64,000 nt of DNA from Flavobacterium enshiense. Lineage in GTDB: Bacteria; Bacteroidota; Bacteroidia; Flavobacteriales; Flavobacteriaceae. Each line of letters begins with the position of its first letter. Position 1 is the stretch's first letter. Both the position numbers and the translations under genes were made by a program. The notes under the pieces were generated by a model. The model searched no databases, was not told the DNA's origin, and saw only the letters and a program-made list of their open reading frames with translations. The DNA lies in NCBI RefSeq assembly GCF_022836875.1, contig NZ_CP090376.1:1674001-1738000 (forward strand), given 5' to 3'. Shown one piece after another: positions 51,427 to 61,259 of the stretch.

Positions 51427-52938
51427 ATGACAACACAACACAAATCAGAAGCAGATGTAGTTTTAATTGGGGCCGGAATTATGAGTGCCACTTTGGGATT
51501 ACTGCTGAAAGAACTTCAGCCAAATTTAAAAATCGAAATTTTTGAACGTTTAGATATAGCTGCTGCCGAAAGCTCCGATGCATGGAATAATGCTGGAACT
51601 GGTCATGCTGCTTTTTGTGAGCTGAACTATACTCCCGAAAAGGGTGATGGTTCTATCGATACTTCTAAGGCGGTGAAAATCGTTGAGGCTTTTGAAGTTT
51701 CACGTCAGTTTTGGTCTTATCTGGTTGAGAAAGGTTTGTTGAACAATCCGGAAAATTTTATAAAAAGTGTACCCCATATGAGTTTTGTTTGGGGCGAAAA
51801 AAATACAAAGTACCTTAAAAAACGTTTCGACGCTTTACAGGAATTCCACCTTTTCAAGGATATGGAATACACGGAAGACCCTGAAAGAATTAAAGAATGG
51901 GCTCCGCTTATCATGGAAGGCCGTAAAGGTGCTAAGAAATTAGCAGCTACTACGATGCGTTTCGGAACAGATGTGAACTTCGGTGAATTAACCCGAAGCA
52001 TTTTCAGATACCTAGAAACATTGGATGGTGTACAGTTACATTTCAATCATGATGTGCGCAAGCTTAGACAATACAATGACGGACCTTGGAGGGTGAGAGT
52101 TAATGATCTTAGCACAGGAATTAAAAAACGTGTTAAAGCGAAGTTTGTTTTTATAGGTGCAGGAGGAGGATCCCTTTTATTGTTGGAAAAAGCCAATATC
52201 CCTGAAGGAGCAGGTTTTGGTGGTTTCCCTGTGAGCGGGCAATGGTTAAGATGTACCAACGAAGAGCTGATTGAAAAACACCAGGCAAAAGTATATGGAA
52301 AGGCAGCGGTTGGAGCTCCGCCAATGTCAGTTCCCCATATCGATACACGAATGATCGACGGTAAAAAAGCGTTGTTGTTCGGACCGTATGCAGGATTTTC
52401 AACGAAATTCTTAAAGAGTGGTTCGTATTTAGATTTGGCAAAATCCATTAAACCAGGTAATATCAAACCAATGCTTGGTGCCGGAATCAGCAATATTCCG
52501 TTGACAAAATATTTAATTGAGCAGGTAATGCAATCGCCGGATGACCGAATGAAAGCATTGCGTGAATATTTGCCGGATGCGAAAAAAGAAGACTGGGTAT
52601 TGGAAAATGCCGGTCAGCGTGTTCAGGTAATCAAAAAAGATAAAAACGGTAAAGGAGTTTTAGAATTCGGTACTGAAGTGGTAAATGCTGCTGATGGTTC
52701 TTTGGCGGTTCTGCTTGGGGCTTCTCCGGGGGCTTCCACAGCGGTTTCTATCATGTTGGATTTGATCGGGCGTTGTTTCAAAGAAGAATTAGCTTCTCCG
52801 GAATGGCAAGGTAAACTGAAAGAAATGATTCCTTCTTATGGTCAAAAATTAAACGAAAATCCTCAGTTGGCGGACGAACTTCGTCACAAAACAGGAACAA
52901 TACTGAAATTGAAAGATTTGACTAAGTCTTCAATCTAA
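51427..52938 (+). CDS. mqo: Malate:quinone oxidoreductase
   Basis: A membrane-associated FAD enzyme that oxidises malate to oxaloacetate and passes electrons to quinone, replacing or backing up NAD malate dehydrogenase in the TCA cycle. The 503-residue protein has the FAD motif [22 protein letters not shown]. Family segments follow: [45 protein letters not shown] and [17 protein letters not shown]. Start and length are normal. It is monocistronic, with a terminator shared with the convergent FUSC gene. Confidence 0.96.
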   Translation: MTTQHKSEADVVLIGAGIMSATLGLLLKELQPNLKIEIFERLDIAAAESSDAWNNAGTGHAAFCELNYTPEKGDGSIDTSKAVKIVEAFEVSRQFWSYLVEKGLLNNPENFIKSVPHMSFVWGEKNTKYLKKRFDALQEFHLFKDMEYTEDPERIKEWAPLIMEGRKGAKKLAATTMRFGTDVNFGELTRSIFRYLETLDGVQLHFNHDVRKLRQYNDGPWRVRVNDLSTGIKKRVKAKFVFIGAGGGSLLLLEKANIPEGAGFGGFPVSGQWLRCTNEELIEKHQAKVYGKAAVGAPPMSVPHIDTRMIDGKKALLFGPYAGFSTKFLKSGSYLDLAKSIKPGNIKPMLGAGISNIPLTKYLIEQVMQSPDDRMKALREYLPDAKKEDWVLENAGQRVQVIKKDKNGKGVLEFGTEVVNAADGSLAVLLGASPGASTAVSIMLDLIGRCFKEELASPEWQGKLKEMIPSYGQKLNENPQLADELRHKTGTILKLKDLTKSSI

Positions 52939-52944
52939 AAAAAT

Positions 52945-52977
52945 AAAGGCGAACCAATTAGGGACGCCTTTTTTTAT
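52945..52977. terminator. Terminator between mqo and the FUSC gene
   Basis: AAAGGCG (52945-52951) pairs with CGCCTTT (52965-52971), with a long loop and a run of seven T on the plus strand. A-rich sequence on the other side may let it work in both directions. Confidence 0.7.
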
Positions 52978-55190
52978 TCGTTTGTATTTAGGTTCTTTAT
53001 CTCTTTCAATAAATTTTCAGATAGGTTAATCAGCCAGATTAATTGGTCAATTACAAGTTGCGCTTCTTCCATCTTCAGTTGAAAATCTTCCTCATTAATG
53101 CTCTTGCGTTTTAATTCCTGATAACGGATGTTTTTCAGTTCTATAAAACTCAAATCCAATCGTTCTTTTTCATCGCTTGTTAGCGCCGAGTCTTTTCTTT
53201 TTCCGTTGAGGGTTTCAATGGCTAAATCTAAATTACGGATAACGGTATCAGTTACTATGTTAAATGCTTCGGAAGCTTCAGTGGTTTTATGCGACTGTAC
53301 ATAGGTACCCAACGATGCAGCTGAGGAGAGCAGTGTATGGTTAAGTACAACGGTTTTGTAAACATTTGCTATGTTTTTCTGCTTTGATTTCGGTTCCTGT
53401 TTCATCCTTTGGAACGAAGCCATCAGATTCCCGATTTCAATGAAAGCCTGTTTGCGGGATAATTTATATTCTGTGGTGGTTTCTCCTTTTTGGTTGTAAA
53501 AAAGGGTGATTTCCCTCAGGTAATTCCGGTTGGCGCCAATCGATTTCTCGAGGTGATTGCTGAGTTTTAAAAATTCCCAGGAAGGCCAAAGGAAGTAATT
53601 GCCTAAAAAAGCCAGCACAGCTCCAAATAGTGTGTCTAAAATTCGGTATTGAATAACTTCAGTTACATTTGGTGAAAGCATTCCGTAAATGAAAATCACA
53701 TTGATGGTTACGAATGTAGCCCCTATTTTATAATCGATTTGCGAATAGATAAAACCTAAAATCATTGCAATAACCGATAACGTTCCTAAAACATAATTAT
53801 TACTCACAAAGTAAAGTATACCAAATGCAATTATTCCTCCAATGATAGTTCCGAAAATCCGATGGAAAGAGCGTTGTTTTGTTAAACCGTAACCGGGACG
53901 CATGATGACCACAATAGTCAGCAAAATCCAATAACCATTTTGAAGCGGAAGCAGTTTTCCAATAATAAAACCTGCAAGAATGGTTAATGACAGGCGTAAA
54001 GAATGCCTGAAAGCAGTGGATGAAAAACTCATATTTTCAGCCAATACGCGAAGACGGTAATTTTGAGGTGTCAGGAACTTTTCTATTTCCTTGTGTTTGT
54101 GACTGAACTCTTCCAGATTAAGGTATCCGGCCAGTGCCTTTTCGATAATTTTAATTTTCTCCACCTGTCTTTCGGCATAGTGCTGCATATTTTTCAGCAT
54201 CAAAAGACCTTCCGGGGTGGCGGTTGTGCCTATTTCGGTTTTGTATTGTTCGATAATCTGCTGCAATTTTTCCAAATCGTGGATCAGGGTGTGTTCCGGA
54301 GTGTATTTTGTATTGTTTTGAAGACTCTGTGACAGTTTTTTAAGCGTTGCCGCCATGTCATAAGCGAGGTTCTGATAGGTTCGTAATGTTTTCGGATGAT
54401 TGTCGAAACGCTGATGTAATTCGTCGTGATTGAATGAAAATGAAAGCGAAATTTCCAATATTTCCACCAAATTGGTGAAGACAATCAGCATTTTTCGATT
54501 TTGGTTTGAATTGCTCGAATTGATGGTGTTTTGGAATAAAAACTCACGAATACTTTCGTGAATTGTATTTATTTCCACCTGAATTTCAAGTTGTTCTTCA
54601 GTTATTTTGGATTTATCGGCATCAGTATTCCATAAATCTCCACGAAGCTTTAAATATTTTGAGGTTAGTCGCAAACAATCGGCAATCTGTAATTCCATAT
54701 AACGGTGCGGCCGGAGGAAATGAAAAAGCAACGAAATGAAAAGGTAAAACAAACCTCCAAGTAAAATATATAGGGTATGTTCAATAAGTTGCGATCCTTT
54801 ATAGGAATGACTGAAAGCAAGCGAAACAGTCATCAGACAGACAAAAGAAACCATACTGGCCCTCTGTCCGTACACAGAAATCATCGAAAAAAAGAATAAT
54901 AAAACCAATAATATCGGATATACGATAATAGGGCTGTCCTGAATAAAACCGAGTGTTAATGTTGTGGTCGTGATTAGGAAAACAGCAATAAGAATACCTC
55001 TTATTTTATGGCTTAAACTGCCCGGTACATCGCTGGGGAAAGTAAGTAAAGCTCCGATGGCAATGGCAAAACCTTCCTTAAAATGATCAAATTGCGACAA
55101 AATAATTACGGGAAGTGCACAGGCAATAGTCACTTTTAAAGCGTTGGCGAAGTTGGTGTTGTCTGTATGTTTTTTAATTTTTTGAATCAT
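52974..55190 (-). CDS. FUSC-family (YccS/YhfK-like) inner-membrane protein
   Basis: I favour the ATG at 55190 (MIQKIKKHTDNTNFANALKVTIACALPVI), 738 residues; an in-frame region up to 55295 adds a tail not expected in the family. The architecture is the YccS type: about six membrane helices (residues 20-170), a long cytoplasmic helical domain, a second set of helices (SLRLSLTILAGFIIGKLLPLQNGYWILLTIVVIMRPGYGLTKQRSFHRIFGTIIGG...), and a C-terminal helical domain. The GYWILLT-VMRP-y-t-RxxxRxxGTxxG motif is the FUSC hallmark. Relatives export aromatic acids or similar compounds; the substrate here is unknown. Confidence 0.88.
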   Translation of the reverse strand: MIQKIKKHTDNTNFANALKVTIACALPVIILSQFDHFKEGFAIAIGALLTFPSDVPGSLSHKIRGILIAVFLITTTTLTLGFIQDSPIIVYPILLVLLFFFSMISVYGQRASMVSFVCLMTVSLAFSHSYKGSQLIEHTLYILLGGLFYLFISLLFHFLRPHRYMELQIADCLRLTSKYLKLRGDLWNTDADKSKITEEQLEIQVEINTIHESIREFLFQNTINSSNSNQNRKMLIVFTNLVEILEISLSFSFNHDELHQRFDNHPKTLRTYQNLAYDMAATLKKLSQSLQNNTKYTPEHTLIHDLEKLQQIIEQYKTEIGTTATPEGLLMLKNMQHYAERQVEKIKIIEKALAGYLNLEEFSHKHKEIEKFLTPQNYRLRVLAENMSFSSTAFRHSLRLSLTILAGFIIGKLLPLQNGYWILLTIVVIMRPGYGLTKQRSFHRIFGTIIGGIIAFGILYFVSNNYVLGTLSVIAMILGFIYSQIDYKIGATFVTINVIFIYGMLSPNVTEVIQYRILDTLFGAVLAFLGNYFLWPSWEFLKLSNHLEKSIGANRNYLREITLFYNQKGETTTEYKLSRKQAFIEIGNLMASFQRMKQEPKSKQKNIANVYKTVVLNHTLLSSAASLGTYVQSHKTTEASEAFNIVTDTVIRNLDLAIETLNGKRKDSALTSDEKERLDLSFIELKNIRYQELKRKSINEEDFQLKMEEAQLVIDQLIWLINLSENLLKEIKNLNTNE

Positions 55191-55318
55191 GACGGATTTC
55201 AACAGTACTAGGGTATTTTGGGCGGGAAAACCGACTATAAATTTAAGAATCATTTCACATATTCTGTTTAAAAAAAGCCAAAAGCGTTGAAACACTGTCA
55301 GAATCCCTACTTTTTGAT

Positions 55319-55326
55319 TATTTTTG
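55319..55326 (+). promoter_or_regulatory. -7 box (TATTTTTG) for def
   Basis: An exact TAnnTTTG match about 23 bases before the def ATG. No TTG at standard distance was seen. Confidence 0.55.
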
Positions 55327-55348
55327 CGGCATAACTAAGTTTCGAAAC

Positions 55349-55936
55349 ATGATTTTACCAATTATAGGATATGGCGATCCGGTGCTTCGCAAAATGGGCG
55401 AGGAGATTTCTACAGATTATCCGAATCTTAAGGAGACCATTGCTAATATGTATGAGACAATGTACAATGCTTATGGCGTTGGATTAGCAGCACCGCAGGT
55501 AGGTTTGGCGATTCGTCTTTTTATTGTTGACTGCGAACCTTTCGGCGACAGCGATGATTTGTCAAAAGAAGAAGCAGAGCAATTAAAAGGTTTCAAAAAA
55601 ACTTTCATCAATGCTAAAATTCTTAAAGAAGAAGGCGAGGAATGGGGTTTTAATGAAGGCTGTTTAAGCATTCCGGAAGTTCGTGAAGATGTTTTCCGTC
55701 ATGAACAAATCACAATCGAATATTACGACGAAGATTTTAATAAGAAAACGGAAGTGTATGATGGTTTGATTGCCAGAGTAATTCAGCACGAATACGATCA
55801 TATTGAAGGGATTTTGTTTACTGACAGGATATCTTCACTTAAGAAACGTTTAATATCAAAGAAATTACAAAACATCATGGAAGGGAAAACCCGTCCGGAT
55901 TATAAAATGAAATTTGTTGCCAAAAAAGGCAGATAA
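55349..55936 (+). CDS. def: Peptide deformylase
   Basis: Removes the formyl group from the initiator methionine of new proteins. The 195-residue metalloenzyme has all three motifs in order: GVGLAAPQVG (about residue 44-53), EGCLSIP (with the metal Cys) and QHEYDH (two metal His and the catalytic Glu). An insert between the first two motifs (EPFGDSDDLSKEEAEQLKGF) is common in Bacteroidetes deformylases. The neighbours DUF5606 and mazG downstream are the usual flavobacterial context. Confidence 0.97.
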   Translation: MILPIIGYGDPVLRKMGEEISTDYPNLKETIANMYETMYNAYGVGLAAPQVGLAIRLFIVDCEPFGDSDDLSKEEAEQLKGFKKTFINAKILKEEGEEWGFNEGCLSIPEVREDVFRHEQITIEYYDEDFNKKTEVYDGLIARVIQHEYDHIEGILFTDRISSLKKRLISKKLQNIMEGKTRPDYKMKFVAKKGR

Positions 55937-56010
55937 TTTTTGTTTTTCAACGTAAAGATTAGATATTTGTCATCCTTATAAAATAATATACACAATACAT
56001 ACAATACACA

Positions 56011-56433
56011 ATGAGCATAGAAAGAATATTATCGATTTCAGGTAAACCGGGATTATACGATTTAAAATTGCAAACAAGAACAGGTTTCGTTGCCGAGTCA
56101 TTAATCGACGGTAAAAAAATCACTGTTGGAATGCGTAGCAACGTAAGTTTGTTGTCCGAAATTTCAATTTATACTTATAACGAAGAAGTACGTTTATCTG
56201 AAGTTTTCAGAAGAATAGCTGAAAAAGAAGATAATGGTCCTGCAATGTCTCACAAAGAAGATAATGCTAAGCAGGCAGCTTATTTCAGAGAAATTCTACC
56301 GGAATACGATGAGGAAAGAGTATATGGTTCCGATATTAAAAAAGTATTGAACTGGTACAACATGCTTCAGGCAAAAGGATTGATTTCTAAAGAAGTTCCT
56401 GCTCCTGCTGAAGCGGCTAAAACTGAAGAATAA
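56011..56433 (+). CDS. DUF5606 domain protein
   Basis: A 140-residue cytoplasmic protein typical of Bacteroidetes and usually encoded between def and mazG, as here. Conserved opening: MSIERILSISGKPGLYDLKLQTRTGFVAESL, then KITVGMRSNVSLLSEISIYTYNEEVRLSEVFRRI. The C-terminal tail is Ala/Glu/Pro-rich and poorly conserved. No enzymatic motif is visible and the function is unknown. The constant neighbourhood suggests a link to translation or nucleotide quality control; that is inference. Confidence 0.88.
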   Translation: MSIERILSISGKPGLYDLKLQTRTGFVAESLIDGKKITVGMRSNVSLLSEISIYTYNEEVRLSEVFRRIAEKEDNGPAMSHKEDNAKQAAYFREILPEYDEERVYGSDIKKVLNWYNMLQAKGLISKEVPAPAEAAKTEE

Positions 56434-56456
56434 ATCTTAAAAAAGATACTGTAAAT

Positions 56457-56492
56457 AAATCCTGTCCTTGTTGGGCGGGATTTCTTATTTTT
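56457..56492 (+). terminator. Terminator after the DUF5606 gene
   Basis: An 11-bp stem with two G-U pairs, AAATCCTGTCC (56457-56467) and GGGCGGGATTT (56473-56483), followed by CTTATTTTTA. Confidence 0.6.
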
Positions 56493-56509
56493 ACACAAAT
56501 TCTAAAACA

Positions 56510-57283
56510 ATGAACACACGTCAGCAACAATTGGACGCTTTTGGCCGATTACTGGATATCATGGACGATTTACGTGAAAAATGTCCGTGGGATAAAAAGC
56601 AAACGCTCGAAAGTCTACGTCATTTAACCATTGAAGAAGTCTATGAATTGGGCGATGCGATTCTGGATAACGATTTGGATGAAATCAAAAAGGAGTTAGG
56701 CGATGTGTTGCTGCATATTGTTTTTTATTCCAAGATCGGAAGCGAAAAACAGGCTTTTGATATAGCCGATGTTGCGAATTCCATTTGTGATAAGCTGATT
56801 GACCGTCATCCGCATATTTACGGTGATGTGGTTGTTGAAAATGAAGAACAAGTCAAACAAAACTGGGAAAAACTAAAACTTAAAGAAGGTAAAAAATCAG
56901 TTTTGGAAGGTGTTCCGAAGAGTCTGCCTGCCTTGGTAAAAGCGAGTCGCATTCAGGACAAAGTAAAAGGAGTTGGTTTCGACTGGGAAGAACCGCATCA
57001 GGTTTGGGAGAAAGTTCAGGAGGAATTAGCCGAATTGCAGCATGAAGTTGAAAATGCCAATCATGATAAAATAGAAGCCGAATTTGGCGATGTTTTGTTC
57101 TCCATGATAAATTATGCGCGGTTTTTGAAAATCAACCCGGAGGATGCCTTAGAGCGTACTAATAAGAAGTTTATGAAGCGTTTCATGTATCTGGAAAGCA
57201 AAGCGAATGAAATAGGGAAGCAGCTTTCGGATATGACTTTAGCTGAAATGGATGTGTTTTGGGAGGAAGCTAAGAAGTTATAA
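56510..57283 (+). CDS. mazG: Nucleoside triphosphate pyrophosphohydrolase MazG
   Basis: Hydrolyses (d)NTPs to NMP and pyrophosphate, cleaning aberrant nucleotides and affecting ppGpp levels. The start MNTRQQQLDAFGRLLDIMDDLREKCPWDKKQT at 56510 is the usual N-terminus; the longer frame lies in the terminator. Two MazG domains are visible: the first with EEVYELGDAI and EIKKELGDVLLHIVFYSKI (EExxE-E/DxxD), the second with EELAELQHEV and KIEAEFGDVLFSMINYARF. The length of 257 residues is normal. Confidence 0.95.
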   Translation: MNTRQQQLDAFGRLLDIMDDLREKCPWDKKQTLESLRHLTIEEVYELGDAILDNDLDEIKKELGDVLLHIVFYSKIGSEKQAFDIADVANSICDKLIDRHPHIYGDVVVENEEQVKQNWEKLKLKEGKKSVLEGVPKSLPALVKASRIQDKVKGVGFDWEEPHQVWEKVQEELAELQHEVENANHDKIEAEFGDVLFSMINYARFLKINPEDALERTNKKFMKRFMYLESKANEIGKQLSDMTLAEMDVFWEEAKKL

Positions 57284-57299
57284 GTTATAAAGGAAAAAT

Positions 57300-57617
57300 A
57301 TGATAGCAAAAACACCTGAACCACCTTATTATGCTGTAATTTTTACTTCTGAAAGATCGGAAGTCGAAGAAGGCTATTCCCAAACGGCAGATCGAATGGT
57401 AGAATTGGCCAGTCAGCAACGCGGATTTTTGGGAGTGGAATCGGCAAGAAATGAAATCGGAATTACGGTTTCGTATTGGAAAGATCTTGAATCCATTAAA
57501 AACTGGAAAATGGATGCCGAACATACCATTGCCCGTGAAAAAGGCAGAACCGATTGGTATAATGAATTTAAAGTACGAATCGCTAAAGTGGAGCGCGATT
57601 ATGATTTTACAAAATAA
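57300..57617 (+). CDS. ABM-fold (antibiotic biosynthesis monooxygenase-like) protein
   Basis: A 105-residue dimeric alpha/beta-barrel type protein of the YgiN/HmoA group. The family pattern is YYAVIFTSERSEVEEGYSQTADRMVELASQQRGFLGVESARNEIGITVSYWKDLESIKNWKMDAEHTIAREKG, with the conserved W-x6-H element. Members include heme-degrading and quinone monooxygenases, but many have no known reaction. It is 16 bases after mazG and ten bases before the next secreted-protein gene, probably one operon. Confidence 0.88.
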   Translation: MIAKTPEPPYYAVIFTSERSEVEEGYSQTADRMVELASQQRGFLGVESARNEIGITVSYWKDLESIKNWKMDAEHTIAREKGRTDWYNEFKVRIAKVERDYDFTK

Positions 57618-57627
57618 TAAAGCAGGA

Positions 57628-58764
57628 ATGAAAAAAATAACCCTTTTATTACTATTGATTACCAATGCGGTAGTAGCTCAAAAAGCTGTTAAAGTTACCG
57701 AGCAGACTTTAAAAATTAAACCGAATTCAACCGAAGAATTGGTTTTTGGCTTTACGGAAGGCGACCGCATCATATTTACTTTTTCGGAAGAAGATGGTAA
57801 AAAGATAAGCGAAGTTTCCGTTGCCGAATATCCTGATAATACCAAATTTAAGGTAGTGGATGATAAAAAGGTGAAGAAGCAAGAAATCGTGGTGATTCAC
57901 AAATCGGCTTACCAGTTCAAATTCAAAAATGAGAGTACTGAATGGAGAACTGTTTCGGTGTTAATCCAGCGTATTCCTCCGGGTGATGCTGCAGCTAATT
58001 TCGATACTGCTGTAAAATGGGTGACCGTACAGGACACAACGTGGAATTCGGTAACCAAAGATGTGGTTTTAGGATATGATACACTGATGGTTCAGAAAAT
58101 GAGAAAAGCAGTGGCTTATGAGAAGAAATACGAAGAAATGGTTTTGGATAAAAGTCAGCGCGTGAATGCAAAAACTACTTTGGATACCAATACAACCAAT
58201 GTGTATTTTACCTTACCAAAAAACCTGATTACTGAAAATGAAACCAAAAAAGTCGTTGCCTGGGCTTATTGGGTTGGCGTAGGGAAGGAAAGCAGTGAAT
58301 ACTGGAACCAAAACCGTAAAATGATTGTGGGAGCAGTTCAAGGTGTGGCGAGTTATTTTTCAACACCTTTGGGCGGACTCGCGGCAGGGGCAATCACGAA
58401 CCTGGCCTTGCCTTCAAACGGTGAGGATGTGGAATATGCGTTGGTTAATGAAGAAAACAAAAAACTATACCTGGAGGGAAAACCAATCAAATCCTTCGAT
58501 TTTGGGAAAGGAGTGGCTACATTTAAAAAATTCACAGAAAGTAACATGCTTCAGGGCCGTTACTTCGTAATGCTGAAAAACGATAACTACGTTCAGTCAA
58601 TAGATGTTAACGTGAAAGTTTCGGCTATAATCGAACATAAAAAGTTTAAAGATGAAAACTACATGGATTTGCAGGTTACGCCTCGAATTACGAAAAAAAT
58701 AGTGTCTGAGCCAACAATTACAACACGCAAAGTGTTAGTGACTTGGGATTATGGCCGAAAGTAA
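57628..58764 (+). CDS. Secreted protein of unknown function
   Basis: I start it at the ATG at 57628 (MKKITLLLLLITNAVVAQKAVKV, a signal peptide with cleavage after VVA or VVAQ); the long frame back to 57451 runs through the previous gene. The 378-residue mature protein has beta-rich N-terminal sequence (TEELVFGFTEGDRIIFTFSEEDG), a central QRVNAKTTLDTNTTNVYFTLPKN and a glycine-rich hydrophobic stretch (VQGVASYFSTPLGGLAAGAITNLALP). The end is TITTRKVLVTWDYGRK. No known family or catalytic motif was recognised. It is probably periplasmic or outer-membrane associated. It is convergent with the OsmC gene three bases away. Confidence 0.75.
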   Translation: MKKITLLLLLITNAVVAQKAVKVTEQTLKIKPNSTEELVFGFTEGDRIIFTFSEEDGKKISEVSVAEYPDNTKFKVVDDKKVKKQEIVVIHKSAYQFKFKNESTEWRTVSVLIQRIPPGDAAANFDTAVKWVTVQDTTWNSVTKDVVLGYDTLMVQKMRKAVAYEKKYEEMVLDKSQRVNAKTTLDTNTTNVYFTLPKNLITENETKKVVAWAYWVGVGKESSEYWNQNRKMIVGAVQGVASYFSTPLGGLAAGAITNLALPSNGEDVEYALVNEENKKLYLEGKPIKSFDFGKGVATFKKFTESNMLQGRYFVMLKNDNYVQSIDVNVKVSAIIEHKKFKDENYMDLQVTPRITKKIVSEPTITTRKVLVTWDYGRK

Positions 58765-58767
58765 ATT

Positions 58768-59274
58768 TTAAAGGTTCATGATTTTTGAATCTACCTTTAC
58801 ACTGTTTATCAACGTTTGGTAAACGACACAGTAACGTTCGGTCAATTTTAAAAGCGTCTGGATTTTTTCATCGCTTTCGTTTGTTTTGATCTCAAAAATC
58901 AATCGTATTTGCTTGAAACCAACCGGAACATCTCTTGAAATTCCGAGCGTTCCTCTAAAGTCCAAATCGCCTTCGGCTTTAACAATACCTTCAGTTAGAT
59001 TGATTTCCAATGCTGTTGCAACAGCGCTGAGGGTAACTCCTGCACAGGCAACTAACGATTCGAGCAACATGTCTCCGGAACATAATTGAAAACCCGTTCC
59101 GCCTGTTGCGGGATGAAGACCTGCTTCTGATATCCTTAACCCTGTTTCGATTTTACACGAAATATTTTCGCCAATATTTCCCTTTGCTTTTAAGGTTATC
59201 AAAGCAGCATCACCATCCTTGGTATATTTCTCTTTTAAGGGAGTTTGCAGTTTTTTTAATTCCTCGCTGTTCAT
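58768..59274 (-). CDS. OsmC family peroxide-resistance protein
   Basis: A 168-residue OsmC/Ohr-type protein that reduces organic or fatty-acid hydroperoxides through paired cysteines. The first reactive Cys is in LLESLVACAGVTLSAVA and the second in LLKLTERYCVVYQTLI. KIETGLRISEAGLHPATGGTGFQLCSGDMLLESL contains the usual substrate-side residues. It is cytoplasmic. It lies alone on the minus strand after the DUF349 gene and its terminator. Confidence 0.88.
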   Translation of the reverse strand: MNSEELKKLQTPLKEKYTKDGDAALITLKAKGNIGENISCKIETGLRISEAGLHPATGGTGFQLCSGDMLLESLVACAGVTLSAVATALEINLTEGIVKAEGDLDFRGTLGISRDVPVGFKQIRLIFEIKTNESDEKIQTLLKLTERYCVVYQTLINSVKVDSKIMNL

Positions 59275-59310
59275 AAGATGAGTTGGATTTTTAAAATCGA
59301 ATTGACGTAA

Positions 59311-59347
59311 AAAAAAACCGCAACTTATTATATAAGATGCGGTTTTT
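59311..59347 (-). terminator. Strong terminator of the DUF349 gene
   Basis: AAAAACCGCA (59313-59322) pairs with TGCGGTTTTT (59338-59347), extended inside by CTTAT/ATAAG. On the minus strand it ends in a long T run, just after the stop codon at 59361. Confidence 0.85.
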
Positions 59348-59360
59348 ATTTTTGTTCTGC

Positions 59361-61259
59361 CTATTCCTGTTTAAGGCTTCGAATCTGTTTTAGTTTCTCT
59401 TTCCAGGTTTTCAATTCTTCTTTATGACGGTCAATGCTTTTTTGAACTTCTCTTACAAACGGATTTTCATCTTTTGTTTTCTTGCCGCTGCTGATAAACT
59501 GAATGTTGTTTTCTAACTGGATGATTTCTCCCTGCATTTCCTCAATCTTACGCATAATGTAGATTTGCTCGTTTTGCAGTTGTCGTGTATCCTCATTTCC
59601 TGAAAGCTGCTCCAAACGGTTACTGAACTTCGCCATTTCGGCATCTTTCTTAGATAAGCTCAGTTTGTCAAATAAAGCATCCAGTATCTTGTTGAATTTA
59701 CCTTCAATATGACGTCTTACATGAGGTACTTTACCGAATGTTTTCCAGGTTTCAATATGTTTTTTAATAGCATCTAAATCGGTTTTGTGCTCACCTGTCA
59801 ATTGAAAATCCTTTAAGATATCCAAATACTCTTTTTTCTTGTCGAAAGCTTCCAATTCCTCATTGCTTACCTCATTACGTTTCTCATGCATTCTGTCGAA
59901 GTAATGATTGCAGGCATCTTTAAAATCCTTCCAAACGCTGTCGGAATATTTTTTAGGTACGTGGCCAATTTTTTTCCATTCTTCCTGAATTTGCTTCATG
60001 ATTGGTGTTGTGACATTAAAATCATCGCTTTCCTGCAACGATTTTGCTTTTTCCACCAAGGCCATTTTTTTGTTCAGGTTGTCCTGCTGGTCTTTTTTGA
60101 TGTCCTTGTAAAATGCATTTTTTTGTGCGTTGAAATTACGGACGGCATCTTTAAAGGCAGTCCAGGTAGCTTCATTAACCTCCAAAGGCACTTTTCCGGC
60201 TTGCATAAATGCAGAACGAAGGGCTTCTATTCTTTCGATTTGGCCTTGCCAAGCGCTGTGAGCGGCTACTTGTTCGTTGGCAATGGCTTCTATCTGTGCA
60301 ATGATTTCTTTTTTCTTAACCAGATTCTCCACTTCAATTTCTCTTGCTTTATTGAAAATAGCTTCGCGTTTGTCGTGTAGATGTTTGGTCAGTTCGCTGA
60401 AGCGGTTCCACAATTCTTCGCGGTGTTCACGGGAAACAGGTCCGATTTCTTCTTTCCAGATTTTATGCAATGATTGTAATTCGCGGAAAGCTTTCGGTAC
60501 ATCTTCCTCATTGATCAACTCTTCCACACGGGCTATGATTTTCGATTTTAATTCATAGTTGTGTTTAAAGTCAAGGTCGCGTGCTTCACGGTCTAAGTGT
60601 AAATGATCGTAAAAACGTTCAATGTGGAAGTGGAAATTGTTCCAAACGTGATTGTATTTGTCGCGAGGAATCGGTCCGGCATTTTTCCAGCGTTCACGAA
60701 GTTCATTTACCGTTTTCAACATTTCCTGCATGTTTTCGCCGGAATTATCGATAACATTTTTCAGTTCTTCGATGATGGCTAAACGTAAATCCAAATTGTG
60801 TTTAAGACTGTTCTGCATTTGTTTAAAATGCTGGTTTTTCTGGTCTTTATACAGATTGTAAATCGTATCGAATTTGTGTTTTAGTGGGAAATGGTATTCG
60901 AATCCGCTAGTGTCGCCATTGTTTTCATGACTGTACTCATCGCGCTTTTCCTCAATAAAATGATGGTATTTCGCCATGAATTCTTTTTTGATTTCTTCAA
61001 CGTGATTGCGGATTGAAAGTAATTTTTCGTTGGTAACCAATTTGTGTAGTTCAGAGGTTAGCTCATCCATCGACATGGCCTCATAGTTCAGCATCGGAAT
61101 GTCATGCCCTTCACTGATGCTTTCGTCTTCGTTTTCTTCTGCGTTCGAACTTTCAATCGCCTCTATAGCAGATTGATTTGTGGTTTGAGCAGTTTCCTCT
61201 TGTGTAATTTGCTCCTGTCCTTCTGCCTGTGGCAGGTTATCATTCTTTTCTTCTAACAT
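59361..61259 (-). CDS. DUF349 repeat protein
   Basis: A 632-residue, highly charged, almost entirely helical protein with several DUF349 repeats of about 75-80 residues. Visible copies include LRERWKNAGPIPRDKYNHVWNNFHFHIERFYDHL, LHKIWKEEIGPVSREHREELWNRFSELTKHLHDK, MQAGKVPLEVNEATWTAFKDAVRNFNAQKNAFY and EEWKKIGHVPKKYSDSVWKDFKDACNHYFDRM, plus ETWKTFGKVPHVRRHIEGKFNKILDALFDKL. The N-terminal 60 residues are acidic and disordered. Members are linked to translation or RNA-binding in some bacteria, but the function is not firm. It is conserved across Flavobacteriia. Confidence 0.9.
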   Translation of the reverse strand: MLEEKNDNLPQAEGQEQITQEETAQTTNQSAIEAIESSNAEENEDESISEGHDIPMLNYEAMSMDELTSELHKLVTNEKLLSIRNHVEEIKKEFMAKYHHFIEEKRDEYSHENNGDTSGFEYHFPLKHKFDTIYNLYKDQKNQHFKQMQNSLKHNLDLRLAIIEELKNVIDNSGENMQEMLKTVNELRERWKNAGPIPRDKYNHVWNNFHFHIERFYDHLHLDREARDLDFKHNYELKSKIIARVEELINEEDVPKAFRELQSLHKIWKEEIGPVSREHREELWNRFSELTKHLHDKREAIFNKAREIEVENLVKKKEIIAQIEAIANEQVAAHSAWQGQIERIEALRSAFMQAGKVPLEVNEATWTAFKDAVRNFNAQKNAFYKDIKKDQQDNLNKKMALVEKAKSLQESDDFNVTTPIMKQIQEEWKKIGHVPKKYSDSVWKDFKDACNHYFDRMHEKRNEVSNEELEAFDKKKEYLDILKDFQLTGEHKTDLDAIKKHIETWKTFGKVPHVRRHIEGKFNKILDALFDKLSLSKKDAEMAKFSNRLEQLSGNEDTRQLQNEQIYIMRKIEEMQGEIIQLENNIQFISSGKKTKDENPFVREVQKSIDRHKEELKTWKEKLKQIRSLKQE

